From JAZDGX01 sp964482205 (GTDB lineage Bacteria > Eisenbacteria > RBG-16-71-46 > CAIMUX01 > WJJG01), in the NCBI GenBank assembly GCA_964482205.1, contig CAYZWI010000001.1, positions 310,001-374,000 of the forward strand: a stretch of DNA of 64,000 bases, in the 5' to 3' direction. The notes beneath the pieces were generated by a model, which worked only from the letters and a program-made list of their open reading frames with translations, was not told the DNA's origin and ran no database searches. The number at the start of each line of letters is the position of its first letter. Position 1 is the first letter of the stretch. The position numbers and the translations under genes were made by a program. Below are positions 56,628 to 64,000 of the stretch, in pieces.

Positions 56628-57485
56628 CTATCTCGCGCTCGGGCCCGCGCCTCGGCCCGTCAGGGCCTCCTCGCTCAGAAAGTCCATCAGTTCGACGGCC
56701 GATTCCTCCATCTCCAGCACGAACCCATCGACTTTCGACAGGAAGTACCGGTGGGCGATCTGCGCGGGAATGGAGATCAGAAATCCCGTCAGGGTCGTGA
56801 TCAGCGCCTCGGAAACGCCTGTGGCGACGAGGCGGGGCACAACGAAACCGGCCGCGGAAATCGCGTCGAAGGCCCGGATCATACCGGAGACGGTGCCGAG
56901 AAAGCCGAGCATCATGGCGATGTGAGTGATGGAGCCGAGCGCCGCCAGATGGCGTTCGAGAAAGGCCGCTTCAATGGCGCCGGCGCTCTCGATCGCCTTC
57001 TCCATCGAGACCGGGCCCAGATGCGCCTTCGACAGCCCGGCATGCAGGATCGCCGCCACCGGCCCACGGGTATGGATGCAGGTCTCCTTCGCGCGCTCGA
57101 TGCCGCCGCCGCGCAGATCGGCGATGATCCGCGCCATGAGCCGCCGGGTGTCCACTTTCTGGCGGCGATAGGTCAGGAAGCGTTCGACGATCACGACGAT
57201 CGTGACGAGCGCGCAAATGAGGAGCGGCCACATGAAGAGGCCGCCTCGCAGAAAGAAGGCGATGGGGCTTTCGCTTGCGATCGAAGGGGTCGCGCCGGCG
57301 CCTTCGCTCGGAGAGGAAGAAGCCGCGGCGCAGGCGACCGCGAAGAGAGCGGTTGCGGAGAGGGTGCCGAACCTGGCGGAACGCGCGGGAAGCGAAAGCA
57401 GCCGGCCCTGATCGCGCCGGTCGCACCCGCCCGCGCGCGCCGAGCTCGATCCGGTCCCGGCCGGCCCGCCGCCCCTTGCTTTCAT
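56628..57485 (-). CDS. MotA/TolQ/ExbB-family proton-channel protein
   Basis: A 285-residue membrane protein. After a long N-terminal part (about 1-75) with a hydrophobic ALFAVACAAASSS segment, it has the family's three helices: FMWPLLICALVTIVVIVERFL (segment), the THIAMMLGFLGTVSGMIRAF motif and ALITTLTGFLISIPAQIAHRYF. In Tol/Ton or gliding motors it forms the ion channel with an ExbD/TolR-type partner. No partner gene lies next to it here. ATG overlaps the phosphatase stop as ATGA. A strong inverted repeat follows. Confidence 0.85.
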   Translation of the reverse strand: MKARGGGPAGTGSSSARAGGCDRRDQGRLLSLPARSARFGTLSATALFAVACAAASSSPSEGAGATPSIASESPIAFFLRGGLFMWPLLICALVTIVVIVERFLTYRRQKVDTRRLMARIIADLRGGGIERAKETCIHTRGPVAAILHAGLSKAHLGPVSMEKAIESAGAIEAAFLERHLAALGSITHIAMMLGFLGTVSGMIRAFDAISAAGFVVPRLVATGVSEALITTLTGFLISIPAQIAHRYFLSKVDGFVLEMEESAVELMDFLSEEALTGRGAGPSAR

Positions 57486-58291
57486 CGGCCCTCTCTTCCC
57501 TTGAGGATCTGCCTGATCGCGCCGGCGAGATCAGGCGCCTCCTGGCTCCCCGCCGGCATCTCGGCCCGTCGCTCCCTCGCCTGCCTCTCGCCGTAGCCGG
57601 TGTGGACGAGAATCGTGCGACACCCGGCTCGCGCGCCCGCCTGAAGGTCTTCGATCGTATCTCCAACGAGAAAGGATCGACCCAGATCGAGATTCAAGCA
57701 ACAAGCCGCCTGGAGCAACAATCCCGGCTCGGGTTTCCGGCAACGGCATGGCCCCGTGAAATCCGGATGGTGAGGGCAGAAGAAGAAGCGGTCAATGAGT
57801 GCCCCTTCGATGGCGAGCAGCTCCGCCACTCTCTCGTGCACGCGGGCGGCATCGGCGAGCCCATAGAATCCACGCGCGATGCCCGACTGATTGGAGACCA
57901 CCACGAGCGCGAACCCGGCGCTGCGAGCCGATCGCAAGGCCTCTCCCGTTCCGGGCACCAGCTTCACGCCGTCCGGATCGCTCAGGTACTCGACCGGTTC
58001 GAGCAGCGTGCCGTCGCGATCGACAAAGATCGCCGGCCTTCGGCCGGACTTTCCCAGGCCCGCCTCCTCCGGCCGCCCGTCCGCCCGCACAGAATGGCTC
58101 GCCCGGATGACGCCATCCGCATCGCCGCGCGCGCAACTCGAGCAGAAAAGCGCGCCACCGGCCGGAGAGAGCGGCCCCGGACTCCCGGCGGGGACCTGCG
58201 CTTCCCCAGCCTCGCCGGCCATGCCCTGCCATGCGGAAATCGAGAGGATGGCGTCTCCCACCCGTTCGGGCAGGCGGACGATCGTGCTCAT
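57482..58291 (-). CDS. gmhB: GmhB-type heptose-bisphosphate phosphatase with heptosyltransferase-like N-terminus
   Basis: Residues about 85-269 form a HAD-superfamily phosphatase of the GmhB type: FVDRDGTLLEP (nucleophile Asp), VVVSNQSGIARG, the zinc-binding CPHHPDFTGPCRCRKPEP and VGDTIEDLQAG. GmhB removes the 7-phosphate in ADP-heptose synthesis for LPS. The first 22 residues, STIVRLPERVGDAILSISAW, instead match the N-terminus of heptosyltransferase II (WaaF-like); a Gly/Ala/Pro-rich linker joins them. The ATG is coupled to the upstream stop as ATGA, so this N-terminus is probably translated. An internal start for the phosphatase alone cannot be excluded. Confidence 0.8.
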   Translation of the reverse strand: MSTIVRLPERVGDAILSISAWQGMAGEAGEAQVPAGSPGPLSPAGGALFCSSCARGDADGVIRASHSVRADGRPEEAGLGKSGRRPAIFVDRDGTLLEPVEYLSDPDGVKLVPGTGEALRSARSAGFALVVVSNQSGIARGFYGLADAARVHERVAELLAIEGALIDRFFFCPHHPDFTGPCRCRKPEPGLLLQAACCLNLDLGRSFLVGDTIEDLQAGARAGCRTILVHTGYGERQARERRAEMPAGSQEAPDLAGAIRQILKGREGR

Positions 58292-60390
58292 TGCCCCTCG
58301 CCGAGCGCTTCGAGCGCCGCTTCGATCCGCTCGCGCTGCTCGCCGTCGGGACCGAGTCCGAGCGCCTCCCGCAAGACCGCCCGGGCAGCCGGCTGCCTTC
58401 CGGAATTACCCAGCGCCACGCCGAGCAGGTACGCCGCCCGCGCCGAGCGGGGCCACAGTTCGCGCAAGTCGGTCAAGGTCCGCACGGCGCGGTCCCAGTA
58501 CTGCATCTGAACGAGAACGAGAGCCAAATTGTACATGAGCTCCGGCGAATCAGGGTACTTGCGACTGCCTTCTTCGAAAATGCGCCCCGCCTCCAGCGGC
58601 CTCTTCAACCCGAGGTAGCCGTTTCCGAGATTCAGGTAGATCCCCTGGTCCTGGTATCCCGTGGCGAGGGCCGCCGCGAGCAGATCGGTTCCACCCGAGG
58701 TTCGCCCGGCTTGCACGAGCGCTCCGCCGAGGCGGGCGAGGAAATCGCCCGGCAGTCCCCCGGCCGGACCCGCCGAGATGCGCGCCCGCCAGTCAGGCCC
58801 CAAGTCTTCCCCGGCGCCCGGCCGCCGTAATATGAGGCGCACGCGGCTCCCGGGCCGCTCGCCGAAGACCGGCTGCCCCTCGGCCTCCTTCGCCAGGGAC
58901 GAATAGAAGGCGATGGCTTCGGGGACATCTTCGGAACTCTTCAGAAAACGGTTGATCGTTCGCTCGCTGATCGCAATGGCGTCGAAACTTGCGTACCAGC
59001 CGGTCCAGTAGGCGCCCCGCTGCGTCGCGGGATTCACGCGATGGAAGGGAATCGACATCCAGATCAGCCTGCTTTGGGCCGGTCGCAGCAGCGAGAGGTC
59101 ATGAGCGACGAGCGCGCCTTGCTCGAGATGGGTTTCCAGGTATTGCCACGCCGCTTGGAGAGTATCGTCGCGATCCGTCGCGTGTCCGTATTTCGCGGCC
59201 GCGACCCACGCGAGAGGCACGACCATCAAAGCCGCGAGCAGCCAGGCCGGCGCCCGCGCGAAAGCTCCGCCCGGCGCGCGCCGCTCTGCGATCTTCCTGG
59301 CGATCGTCCGCCAGGCTTCGCCCGCCTCGCCGGCCGCCCACGGAAGCAGGATGAGCAGAGGGGCGGTGGAAGAAAAGGCGGATGGCAGGCTGAGAAGCAG
59401 GAGGCAGACGAAAGCGAGCGGGGCCCAATCGCCCGCCCGGAACCGGCGCGGCCACCCGGCCGCCCGCGCCAATAGCAGGAGGAGGGCCGGAATGTGCAGC
59501 CAGCCGAGCAGCGAAGACCAGCCGGGCGCGATCCCGAACGGGGTGTGCGTTCCCCCGAAGCCTTCCAGCCGGGCGCTCCAGACCATTTCATGCCACCATG
59601 CCATCGGATGCAGCACGGCTGTCGGTTGAAAGAGCGCAGTCAAGCCGATCCCGAGGATCAGCATGCCGAGAGTCCGCCGGACCGCCTGGCTTCCCTTCAG
59701 AAAGCCGCCGCTCAAAGCGAGCGGAAGCGCGATCCAGGACCAGGGGCTCCAGCCCGCCGACCACCCGAAACCGATGGCGCCCGCCACGACGCCGAGCCGG
59801 TTCCTGGAAGCGGCGAGGAAGACCAGGGCCGGGACGAGTCCGGGATCCGCGTCCAGCACCGCGCGAACGAAGACCGGGGAAGCGCACAGCAGAAGCGCGG
59901 CGACCGTCCCGGACGACAAGCCGTTTCCGGCGGGCCCTGCCGTCGCGCCGGCCGCGTCCGAACCCCCGGCCGGACGACGCCATGTGTCTCCGGAAGCCTG
60001 AAGCAAGCGAACCGAAGCGAGGGCGGCGGCGAGCGCGAGCAGTTGCAGGACGCGCAGCACGACGACAGGCGCGAGCCCCAGGCGGACGGCGAGGAAGGCG
60101 AGCGGAATCCGGGGATCCGCCCAGGCGGCCGAAGAGCCGAGCGCCCGCAGCCCCTCTTGCGAGAAACGGCGGGAGATCTCCTCGGCCTGGGTCAACCAGT
60201 CGAAGGGGCCGGTGCCATGACCGTTACGCAGAGCCAAACCGGCGAAGAGAAGCAGGAGCAGCGCGGGAATCCACGAGAGGCGCGGCCTGATCCACGGGGG
60301 GAATGCGCCGCCGCGCACCGTTCGGTTCGTTCGGCTCGTTCCGGCGGCAGAGGCTCGTTCGGCCGGGACTTGCTCGAGGGGCGAAGCCAC
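58288..60390 (-). CDS. Polytopic membrane protein with C-terminal TPR domain
   Basis: 700 residues. The N-terminal 420 contain about ten hydrophobic helices with loops resembling glycosyltransferase-39/ArnT-like membrane proteins, but a clear DxD-type catalytic Asp pair in the first loop (GPFDWLTQAEEI) is only weakly convincing. After the last helix lies a soluble domain, and the last 170 residues are TPR repeats (GIYLNLGNGYLGLKRPLEAG, LMYNLALVLVQMQYWDRAV). It may transfer sugars to lipid or protein and bind partners through the repeats; this is inference. GTG start directly abuts the upstream gene's stop. Confidence 0.7.
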   Translation of the reverse strand: MASPLEQVPAERASAAGTSRTNRTVRGGAFPPWIRPRLSWIPALLLLLFAGLALRNGHGTGPFDWLTQAEEISRRFSQEGLRALGSSAAWADPRIPLAFLAVRLGLAPVVVLRVLQLLALAAALASVRLLQASGDTWRRPAGGSDAAGATAGPAGNGLSSGTVAALLLCASPVFVRAVLDADPGLVPALVFLAASRNRLGVVAGAIGFGWSAGWSPWSWIALPLALSGGFLKGSQAVRRTLGMLILGIGLTALFQPTAVLHPMAWWHEMVWSARLEGFGGTHTPFGIAPGWSSLLGWLHIPALLLLLARAAGWPRRFRAGDWAPLAFVCLLLLSLPSAFSSTAPLLILLPWAAGEAGEAWRTIARKIAERRAPGGAFARAPAWLLAALMVVPLAWVAAAKYGHATDRDDTLQAAWQYLETHLEQGALVAHDLSLLRPAQSRLIWMSIPFHRVNPATQRGAYWTGWYASFDAIAISERTINRFLKSSEDVPEAIAFYSSLAKEAEGQPVFGERPGSRVRLILRRPGAGEDLGPDWRARISAGPAGGLPGDFLARLGGALVQAGRTSGGTDLLAAALATGYQDQGIYLNLGNGYLGLKRPLEAGRIFEEGSRKYPDSPELMYNLALVLVQMQYWDRAVRTLTDLRELWPRSARAAYLLGVALGNSGRQPAARAVLREALGLGPDGEQRERIEAALEALGEGQ

Positions 60391-63300
60391 CTAGAATTCC
60401 CACCCCATCGAGAATTCCCCTTTCGCCTTCCCCACCCAGTCGGAGAGATCGGTTCGCCGCGCGAGGTCCCAGCGCAGGACGGCGAAGCCGACATTCAGCG
60501 AGACGCCGAACCCTACCGACGCGTGAAGATCATCTAACCGGAAGCTTCCCTCTCCCCTGCCCGACTGCACCGCCCGAAAGTCCTCGATGTCGTCCCAAGC
60601 GCCCCCGACATCGAAGAAGAGATTGCCGCGGATCCCGCCGATGCCGATCCGCAGCGGCCAGGCGAGCACGAACGCGTCGATGAAGGGAAAACGGAATTCC
60701 AGGTTGCTGAAAGCGATCTGGCTCCCGTAGAGCGGATAGTCCTGATATCCGCGCAAGGAATAAGGCCCGCCGAAGGCGATGCGCTGGCGGTCGCGTCCCC
60801 ATTCCCCCGCCGCGACGAGCCGCCAGGCGACCGCGTAGCGCTTGCGGATGTTGTGATACAGCCGGTAGTCGCAATCGAAGCTTCCCGCCTTGCGCTCGCC
60901 GAAGAAGAACCCCGCGCCGAGCCTCATCCTTCTTCCGCTGAGCGGCCCGGTCGGGCCGAAGAGCGCGGTGTCGTGAATCAACGCCGCGCCCGGCGCCACA
61001 TAGGTCTCGTCCACATGGTCGTCTTCCCATCCGCAGCGCCAGAAGTCCTCTTGCGACAACTCTTCGCACATCCAATCGAAGCGCTTCTCTTGAATGGCGT
61101 CGAGCGAGAGCTCGATGCGCCGGAAACGGGACAGCGGATAGAAGGCGGCGAACCCGGCGCCGCGGATGAGGCGCTTCTGGTAGATGTCGGGGTACCCGGG
61201 CACGGTCCCGTACCCGTACCCCGTCTGGTACTGGTACAACGAGAAGAGCAAGGCCGGGCGACGGTGCTGATTCATGTAGCCGAGATAATAGTCGCCCTCA
61301 TCAAAGGAACCGCTCACATCGGCTCCGACGAAGAGCGAACGGTCGCCGAGCATGTCGGAGAAGACCAGCAAGGTCTGGGCGACCGCCCCGTAGCCGCTCG
61401 CGTACAAACCGCCGGCCTGGGCGTAGTCGATGCTCAACCGCGGGTCGTAGTTCTTCTCCACGATGTGCAGCGTGTCGGGCATCGAATCCGTGCGCGCATA
61501 CACCTGCGAGAGAACCATGCGCTCGCGCGTTCGATCTTCCTGAGGAGGGGGGATTCTGGCGATGTCCATTCCCCGGCCGGGAAGCACGCCTCCGCGCAGA
61601 TCCGAATCCCCGAAGACGCCCCAGGGATCGGGAGCGGGAGCGAGGCTGTCGCGCGGCGCGGCAATCTCAGGCGCGCTCGCAAGCATGGCCGCCGGATCTC
61701 CGCCGGCATCTTCTGCCGAATCGAGCCGGATGCCGGAAGAGTCCGCCTGGGCGCTGTCGCCCTCCGCTGCCGTCATGCCGCTCTCCGCTTCCGCGATGAC
61801 GCCATCGTCAGCGCGCACGGCAATCGTCTCCGGCCCCGCCGGCGACCAGGGCCGCTTTCCCGCGATGGCGACCAGCGGATCCTGCAGTTGGTAGAGGTCC
61901 CAGCCGCCCCGCTCGTAGACGCTGAAGACCACCCGCCGGCCGTCCCGCGAGAGCGATGCCGCGGCGGCCGTCGGCGTGATCCCCGCGACGCCGGTGAGCG
62001 CGTCGGTCAGCGCGAAATCCTCGCCGTTCTCGAGATCGCGCACGAAGAGATTGGGAATGCCCGTCCGGTCGGTGACGAACAGGAGGTGCCGCCCATCCGG
62101 GAACCATTGCGGGTTCAGGCTCTTGCCCGGCATGCCGTCGAGCACGCTGACCGAGCCGGTCGCAAGCTCGAGGATCGCGATGCGCCAGGGCGAGTCCTCT
62201 GTCTGTGTCGAGAGCGAACCGAACTGCCGGTCGGTGACGAAGGCGATCCGGCTTCCATCCGGCGACCACGCAGGCTGGAAGACGGCCCATTCTCCGCTGG
62301 TGAGACGAACGAGCGAATCTCCGCTGGCGGCGAGACACGAATAGAGCGCGCTGCGGCCGTCATTCAAACCGACGAAGGCGATCCGTTGGCCGTCGGGAGA
62401 CCAGGTGGGCGATAGCATCTCCTCGAAGCCGAAGCTGTAGCTGTGCTGCGTCTCGCGCTTGCGCACATCGTACACGAGCAGGCGGTCGTGCCCGCCCGTG
62501 AGGGCGATCAGCGCCGCCCGGTCGCCGCCGGGGCTCCACTCGAGGGTCGTGCGGTAGTAACGCAGCGATTCGAAGGTCTCGCGGCGCTCACCTCCGATCA
62601 GGCGGCGCTTGTGCGTTCCATCGACCGCCGAGGCGAGGTAGAGGTCCGCATACGGCGTGTCGTCGGAAAAATACAGCAGCTCGCTTCCATTCGGAGAGAG
62701 CCCCGGAGTGACGGAGAAATTCGCGAGCGAGCGGGTGTGGTCCGTCAGCCGCCGCGCGCGGTCCTTCAGTCCCTCGCGACGCGAAATCTCGGGCAGATAG
62801 CGTTTGCGCAGCGCCTCGTGCCAATCGGACGAGAGCTGTTCGAGGGTGACCCCGAGCACTTCCGATGTGCCGCGCTCGACGCTCCTGCGATGCGCCATCC
62901 CGCGCAGCCACGGGCCGAGCATCTCGTCGCCGAATTGCTCGGCCACATACGCGACGATCGATTGGCCGAACCGATAGACGCGCAGATCGCCGATCCACGA
63001 GAGCTCCGCCAGGGTCGGCATGTCTCCCTCGAGCGCCGCATCGCGCAGCCACACTTCCGTGTGCGTGTCCACTCCGGGGACGCTCAAGTACTCCGACAGT
63101 CCTTCCATCACCCACAGGGGAGGAGTCCATTGCAGCGGATCGGCCGTCCGCCGTCCCGCGCTGCCGGCGATCACATCGAGTTGAAAGGCGTGGGTCAATT
63201 CATGCGTCAGCACGTGGTCGAACTCCGCCATCGAGCCGGTCGCCGGGACGAGCACCCGCCGCTTGAGAAGCTCGGTCACTCCTCCGGTGCCCTCGCCGAT

Positions 63301-63615
63301 CGCGCCGGAGATCGCGCGCGTCTCGCGAAACTCGCTCTGCGAGCCGTAGAGGATGATCGGAATGCGCGCGGACGTTTGATGCCCGTAGATCTGCTCGAGG
63401 CGCGCATACGCGCGTTCCGCGTAGCGGATCGCCGTCTCGGCGAGTTCGCGCTCCTCGGGATAAAAGTAGAGCTCGAAGTGGGCGCTCTCCATCTGACGCC
63501 ACTCGCGCGGCGGGCCGGGGACCTTGTTCTGGCCGAAGTACTGCGCGGAGGCGGTAGATGCGTACGCCAGGAGGGCGAGGACGACGAGAAGGAGGGCGAG
63601 CGCGCAGCGGCGCAA
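60391..63615 (-). CDS. Peptidase-MA-like / PD40 beta-propeller / Omp85-like barrel protein
   Basis: 1074 residues in three parts. Signal peptide about residues 2-24. Part 1 (about 30-290): peptidase-MA-like domain with HELTH (about 138-142) and a downstream Glu in WVMEGLSEYL, the gluzincin zinc pattern. Part 2 (about 300-640): TolB-like PD40 propeller blades, e.g. SPDGQRIAFVG, SPDGSRIAFVTD, FPDGRHLLFVTD. Part 3 (about 750-end): beta-barrel of the BamA/Omp85 surface-antigen type, with SLRGYQDYPLYGSQIAFSNLEFRFPF and C-terminal GWEF. The only start between the tRNA and the signal peptide is TTG at 63615; reading further up goes through the tRNA and is rejected. Confidence 0.8.
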   Translation of the reverse strand: MRRCALALLLVVLALLAYASTASAQYFGQNKVPGPPREWRQMESAHFELYFYPEERELAETAIRYAERAYARLEQIYGHQTSARIPIILYGSQSEFRETRAISGAIGEGTGGVTELLKRRVLVPATGSMAEFDHVLTHELTHAFQLDVIAGSAGRRTADPLQWTPPLWVMEGLSEYLSVPGVDTHTEVWLRDAALEGDMPTLAELSWIGDLRVYRFGQSIVAYVAEQFGDEMLGPWLRGMAHRRSVERGTSEVLGVTLEQLSSDWHEALRKRYLPEISRREGLKDRARRLTDHTRSLANFSVTPGLSPNGSELLYFSDDTPYADLYLASAVDGTHKRRLIGGERRETFESLRYYRTTLEWSPGGDRAALIALTGGHDRLLVYDVRKRETQHSYSFGFEEMLSPTWSPDGQRIAFVGLNDGRSALYSCLAASGDSLVRLTSGEWAVFQPAWSPDGSRIAFVTDRQFGSLSTQTEDSPWRIAILELATGSVSVLDGMPGKSLNPQWFPDGRHLLFVTDRTGIPNLFVRDLENGEDFALTDALTGVAGITPTAAAASLSRDGRRVVFSVYERGGWDLYQLQDPLVAIAGKRPWSPAGPETIAVRADDGVIAEAESGMTAAEGDSAQADSSGIRLDSAEDAGGDPAAMLASAPEIAAPRDSLAPAPDPWGVFGDSDLRGGVLPGRGMDIARIPPPQEDRTRERMVLSQVYARTDSMPDTLHIVEKNYDPRLSIDYAQAGGLYASGYGAVAQTLLVFSDMLGDRSLFVGADVSGSFDEGDYYLGYMNQHRRPALLFSLYQYQTGYGYGTVPGYPDIYQKRLIRGAGFAAFYPLSRFRRIELSLDAIQEKRFDWMCEELSQEDFWRCGWEDDHVDETYVAPGAALIHDTALFGPTGPLSGRRMRLGAGFFFGERKAGSFDCDYRLYHNIRKRYAVAWRLVAAGEWGRDRQRIAFGGPYSLRGYQDYPLYGSQIAFSNLEFRFPFIDAFVLAWPLRIGIGGIRGNLFFDVGGAWDDIEDFRAVQSGRGEGSFRLDDLHASVGFGVSLNVGFAVLRWDLARRTDLSDWVGKAKGEFSMGWEF

Positions 63616-63658
63616 GAAGGCGAAACGGGACGCCTCGAAGCGCCCCGTCTGGCCACCG

Positions 63659-63732
63659 TACGCCCGGCGCGATTCGAACGCGCGACCTTCTGCTCCGGAG
63701 GCAGACGCTCTATCCAGCTGAGCTACGGGCGC
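63659..63732 (-). tRNA. tRNA-Arg (CCG)
   Basis: 74 bases forming a full cloverleaf: acceptor GCGCCCG/CGGGCGT (last pair G-U), D arm GCTC/GAGC, anticodon arm TCTGC-CTCCGGA-GCAGA with anticodon CCG, five-base variable loop AGGTC, and T arm GCGCG-TTCGAAT-CGCGC. Discriminator A; CCA is not encoded. It lies 44 bp upstream of the barrel-protein start and 28 bp after the recN stop. Confidence 0.95.
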
Positions 63733-63759
63733 TCTGTCGCCGACGATTCTCGACAACCG

Positions 63760-64000
63760 CTAACTCCTATCAGATTCGCTTCCGGCCGACAACGGAAAAC
63801 CCGGCCGAAGCATCGTGGCCGCGTGGCGCAGCGCCGCCTGATTTCCCGGATCGCCTCCCAGCATACGCGCGATTTCGGCCACCCGCGCGCTTTCCTCCAG
63901 GAACCGCACGGACACGCTCGTTGCTCCACGCGCCGTCCGCTTTTCGACGCCGAAGTGCCGCTGGGCGGCGCAGGCGATGATGGGCAGGTGCGTGACGAGC
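63760..64000 (-). CDS. recN: DNA repair protein RecN (3' end only)
   Basis: The visible 79 residues are the C-terminal end of the SMC-like RecN ATPase: VTHLPIIACAAQRHFGVEK (the D-loop/His-switch strand of the ATPase head), then FLEESARVAEIARMLGG, as at the end of RecN. The N-terminal ATP site and coiled coil lie outside. Assignment rests on this tail only. Confidence 0.8.
   Translation of the reverse strand, partial: LVTHLPIIACAAQRHFGVEKRTARGATSVSVRFLEESARVAEIARMLGGDPGNQAALRHAATMLRPGFPLSAGSESDRS
63764..63792 (-). promoter_or_regulatory. Possible promoter of tRNA-Arg
   Basis: Minus-strand -35 TTGTCG (63792-63787), a 17-bp spacer and -10 TAGGAG (63769-63764), with TGA before it. It lies within the last codons of recN and would start transcription about 25 bp before the tRNA. 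Confidence 0.4.

Noticed and set aside
63616..63756. An N-terminal extension of the barrel protein reading VAQLDRAS...
   Set aside because: This is the translation of tRNA-Arg, a well-known false N-terminus; the signal peptide begins after the tRNA.

Overview
The window is about 64 kb of strongly G+C-rich bacterial chromosome. It is gene-dense, and nearly every gene lies on the minus strand; the only protein gene I support on the plus strand is rpsT. The gene set points to a free-living Gram-negative bacterium: lnt, a TolC-type channel, SLT-type transglycosylase, PorV-like and Omp85-like barrels, and GmhB of ADP-heptose synthesis. A PorV-like protein, a FlgD-like C-terminal sorting domain, split GcvPA/GcvPB, SecA with a long Pro/Gly-rich linker and a COX24-type basic mini-protein together suggest a member of the FCB superphylum (Candidatus Eisenbacteria or relatives). 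That placement is inference. I see no insertion sequence, prophage, CRISPR array or rRNA.

Layout, in window coordinates (minus-strand transcription runs from high to low). 1-2.9 kb: transaldolase-like tal, an HtrA protease and purB (cut by the window edge). 3-7.7 kb: lnt-rlmI-methyltransferase-truA, divergent from rpsT. 8-17.5 kb: topA-xerC-hslV-hslU-argF-Ig lipoprotein-dapF, a probable long operon. 17.6-24.2 kb: secA, a dolichol/phytol-kinase-like membrane enzyme and a lytic transglycosylase. 24.4-29.6 kb: purC-purH and comEC. 29.8-35.5 kb: a secreted metalloprotease with a sorting domain, a BON+TPR pair, a PorV-like barrel and a PilZ protein. 35.7-38.4 kb: rnr, a 31-residue COX24-type protein and an HU/IHF-like protein. 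38.8-43.2 kb: a giant Ig-repeat lipoprotein and a cold-shock protein. 43.5-52 kb: an eight-gene run joining the complete glycine-cleavage set (gcvT-H-PA-PB) to a GlmL/MutL-family ATPase and three uncharacterised proteins. 52-64 kb: uvrA, a TolC-like channel, an ExbB-like protein, a chimeric GmhB phosphatase, a membrane/TPR protein, a large peptidase-PD40-barrel protein, tRNA-Arg(CCG) and the 3' end of recN.

Ten candidate sigma-70-type promoters were read by eye. Most share a TG-extended -10 (TGC-TAnnnT), in most cases 17-18 bp from a TTGnnn -35. Many starts are decided by strong Shine-Dalgarno sequences, including several GTG and at least two TTG starts. Translational coupling (ATGA/GTGA overlaps) is common.

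The least ordinary parts are the gcv-GlmL operon with its unknown partners, the GmhB carrying a heptosyltransferase-like N-terminus, and the three-part outer-membrane peptidase/beta-propeller/barrel protein downstream of tRNA-Arg.
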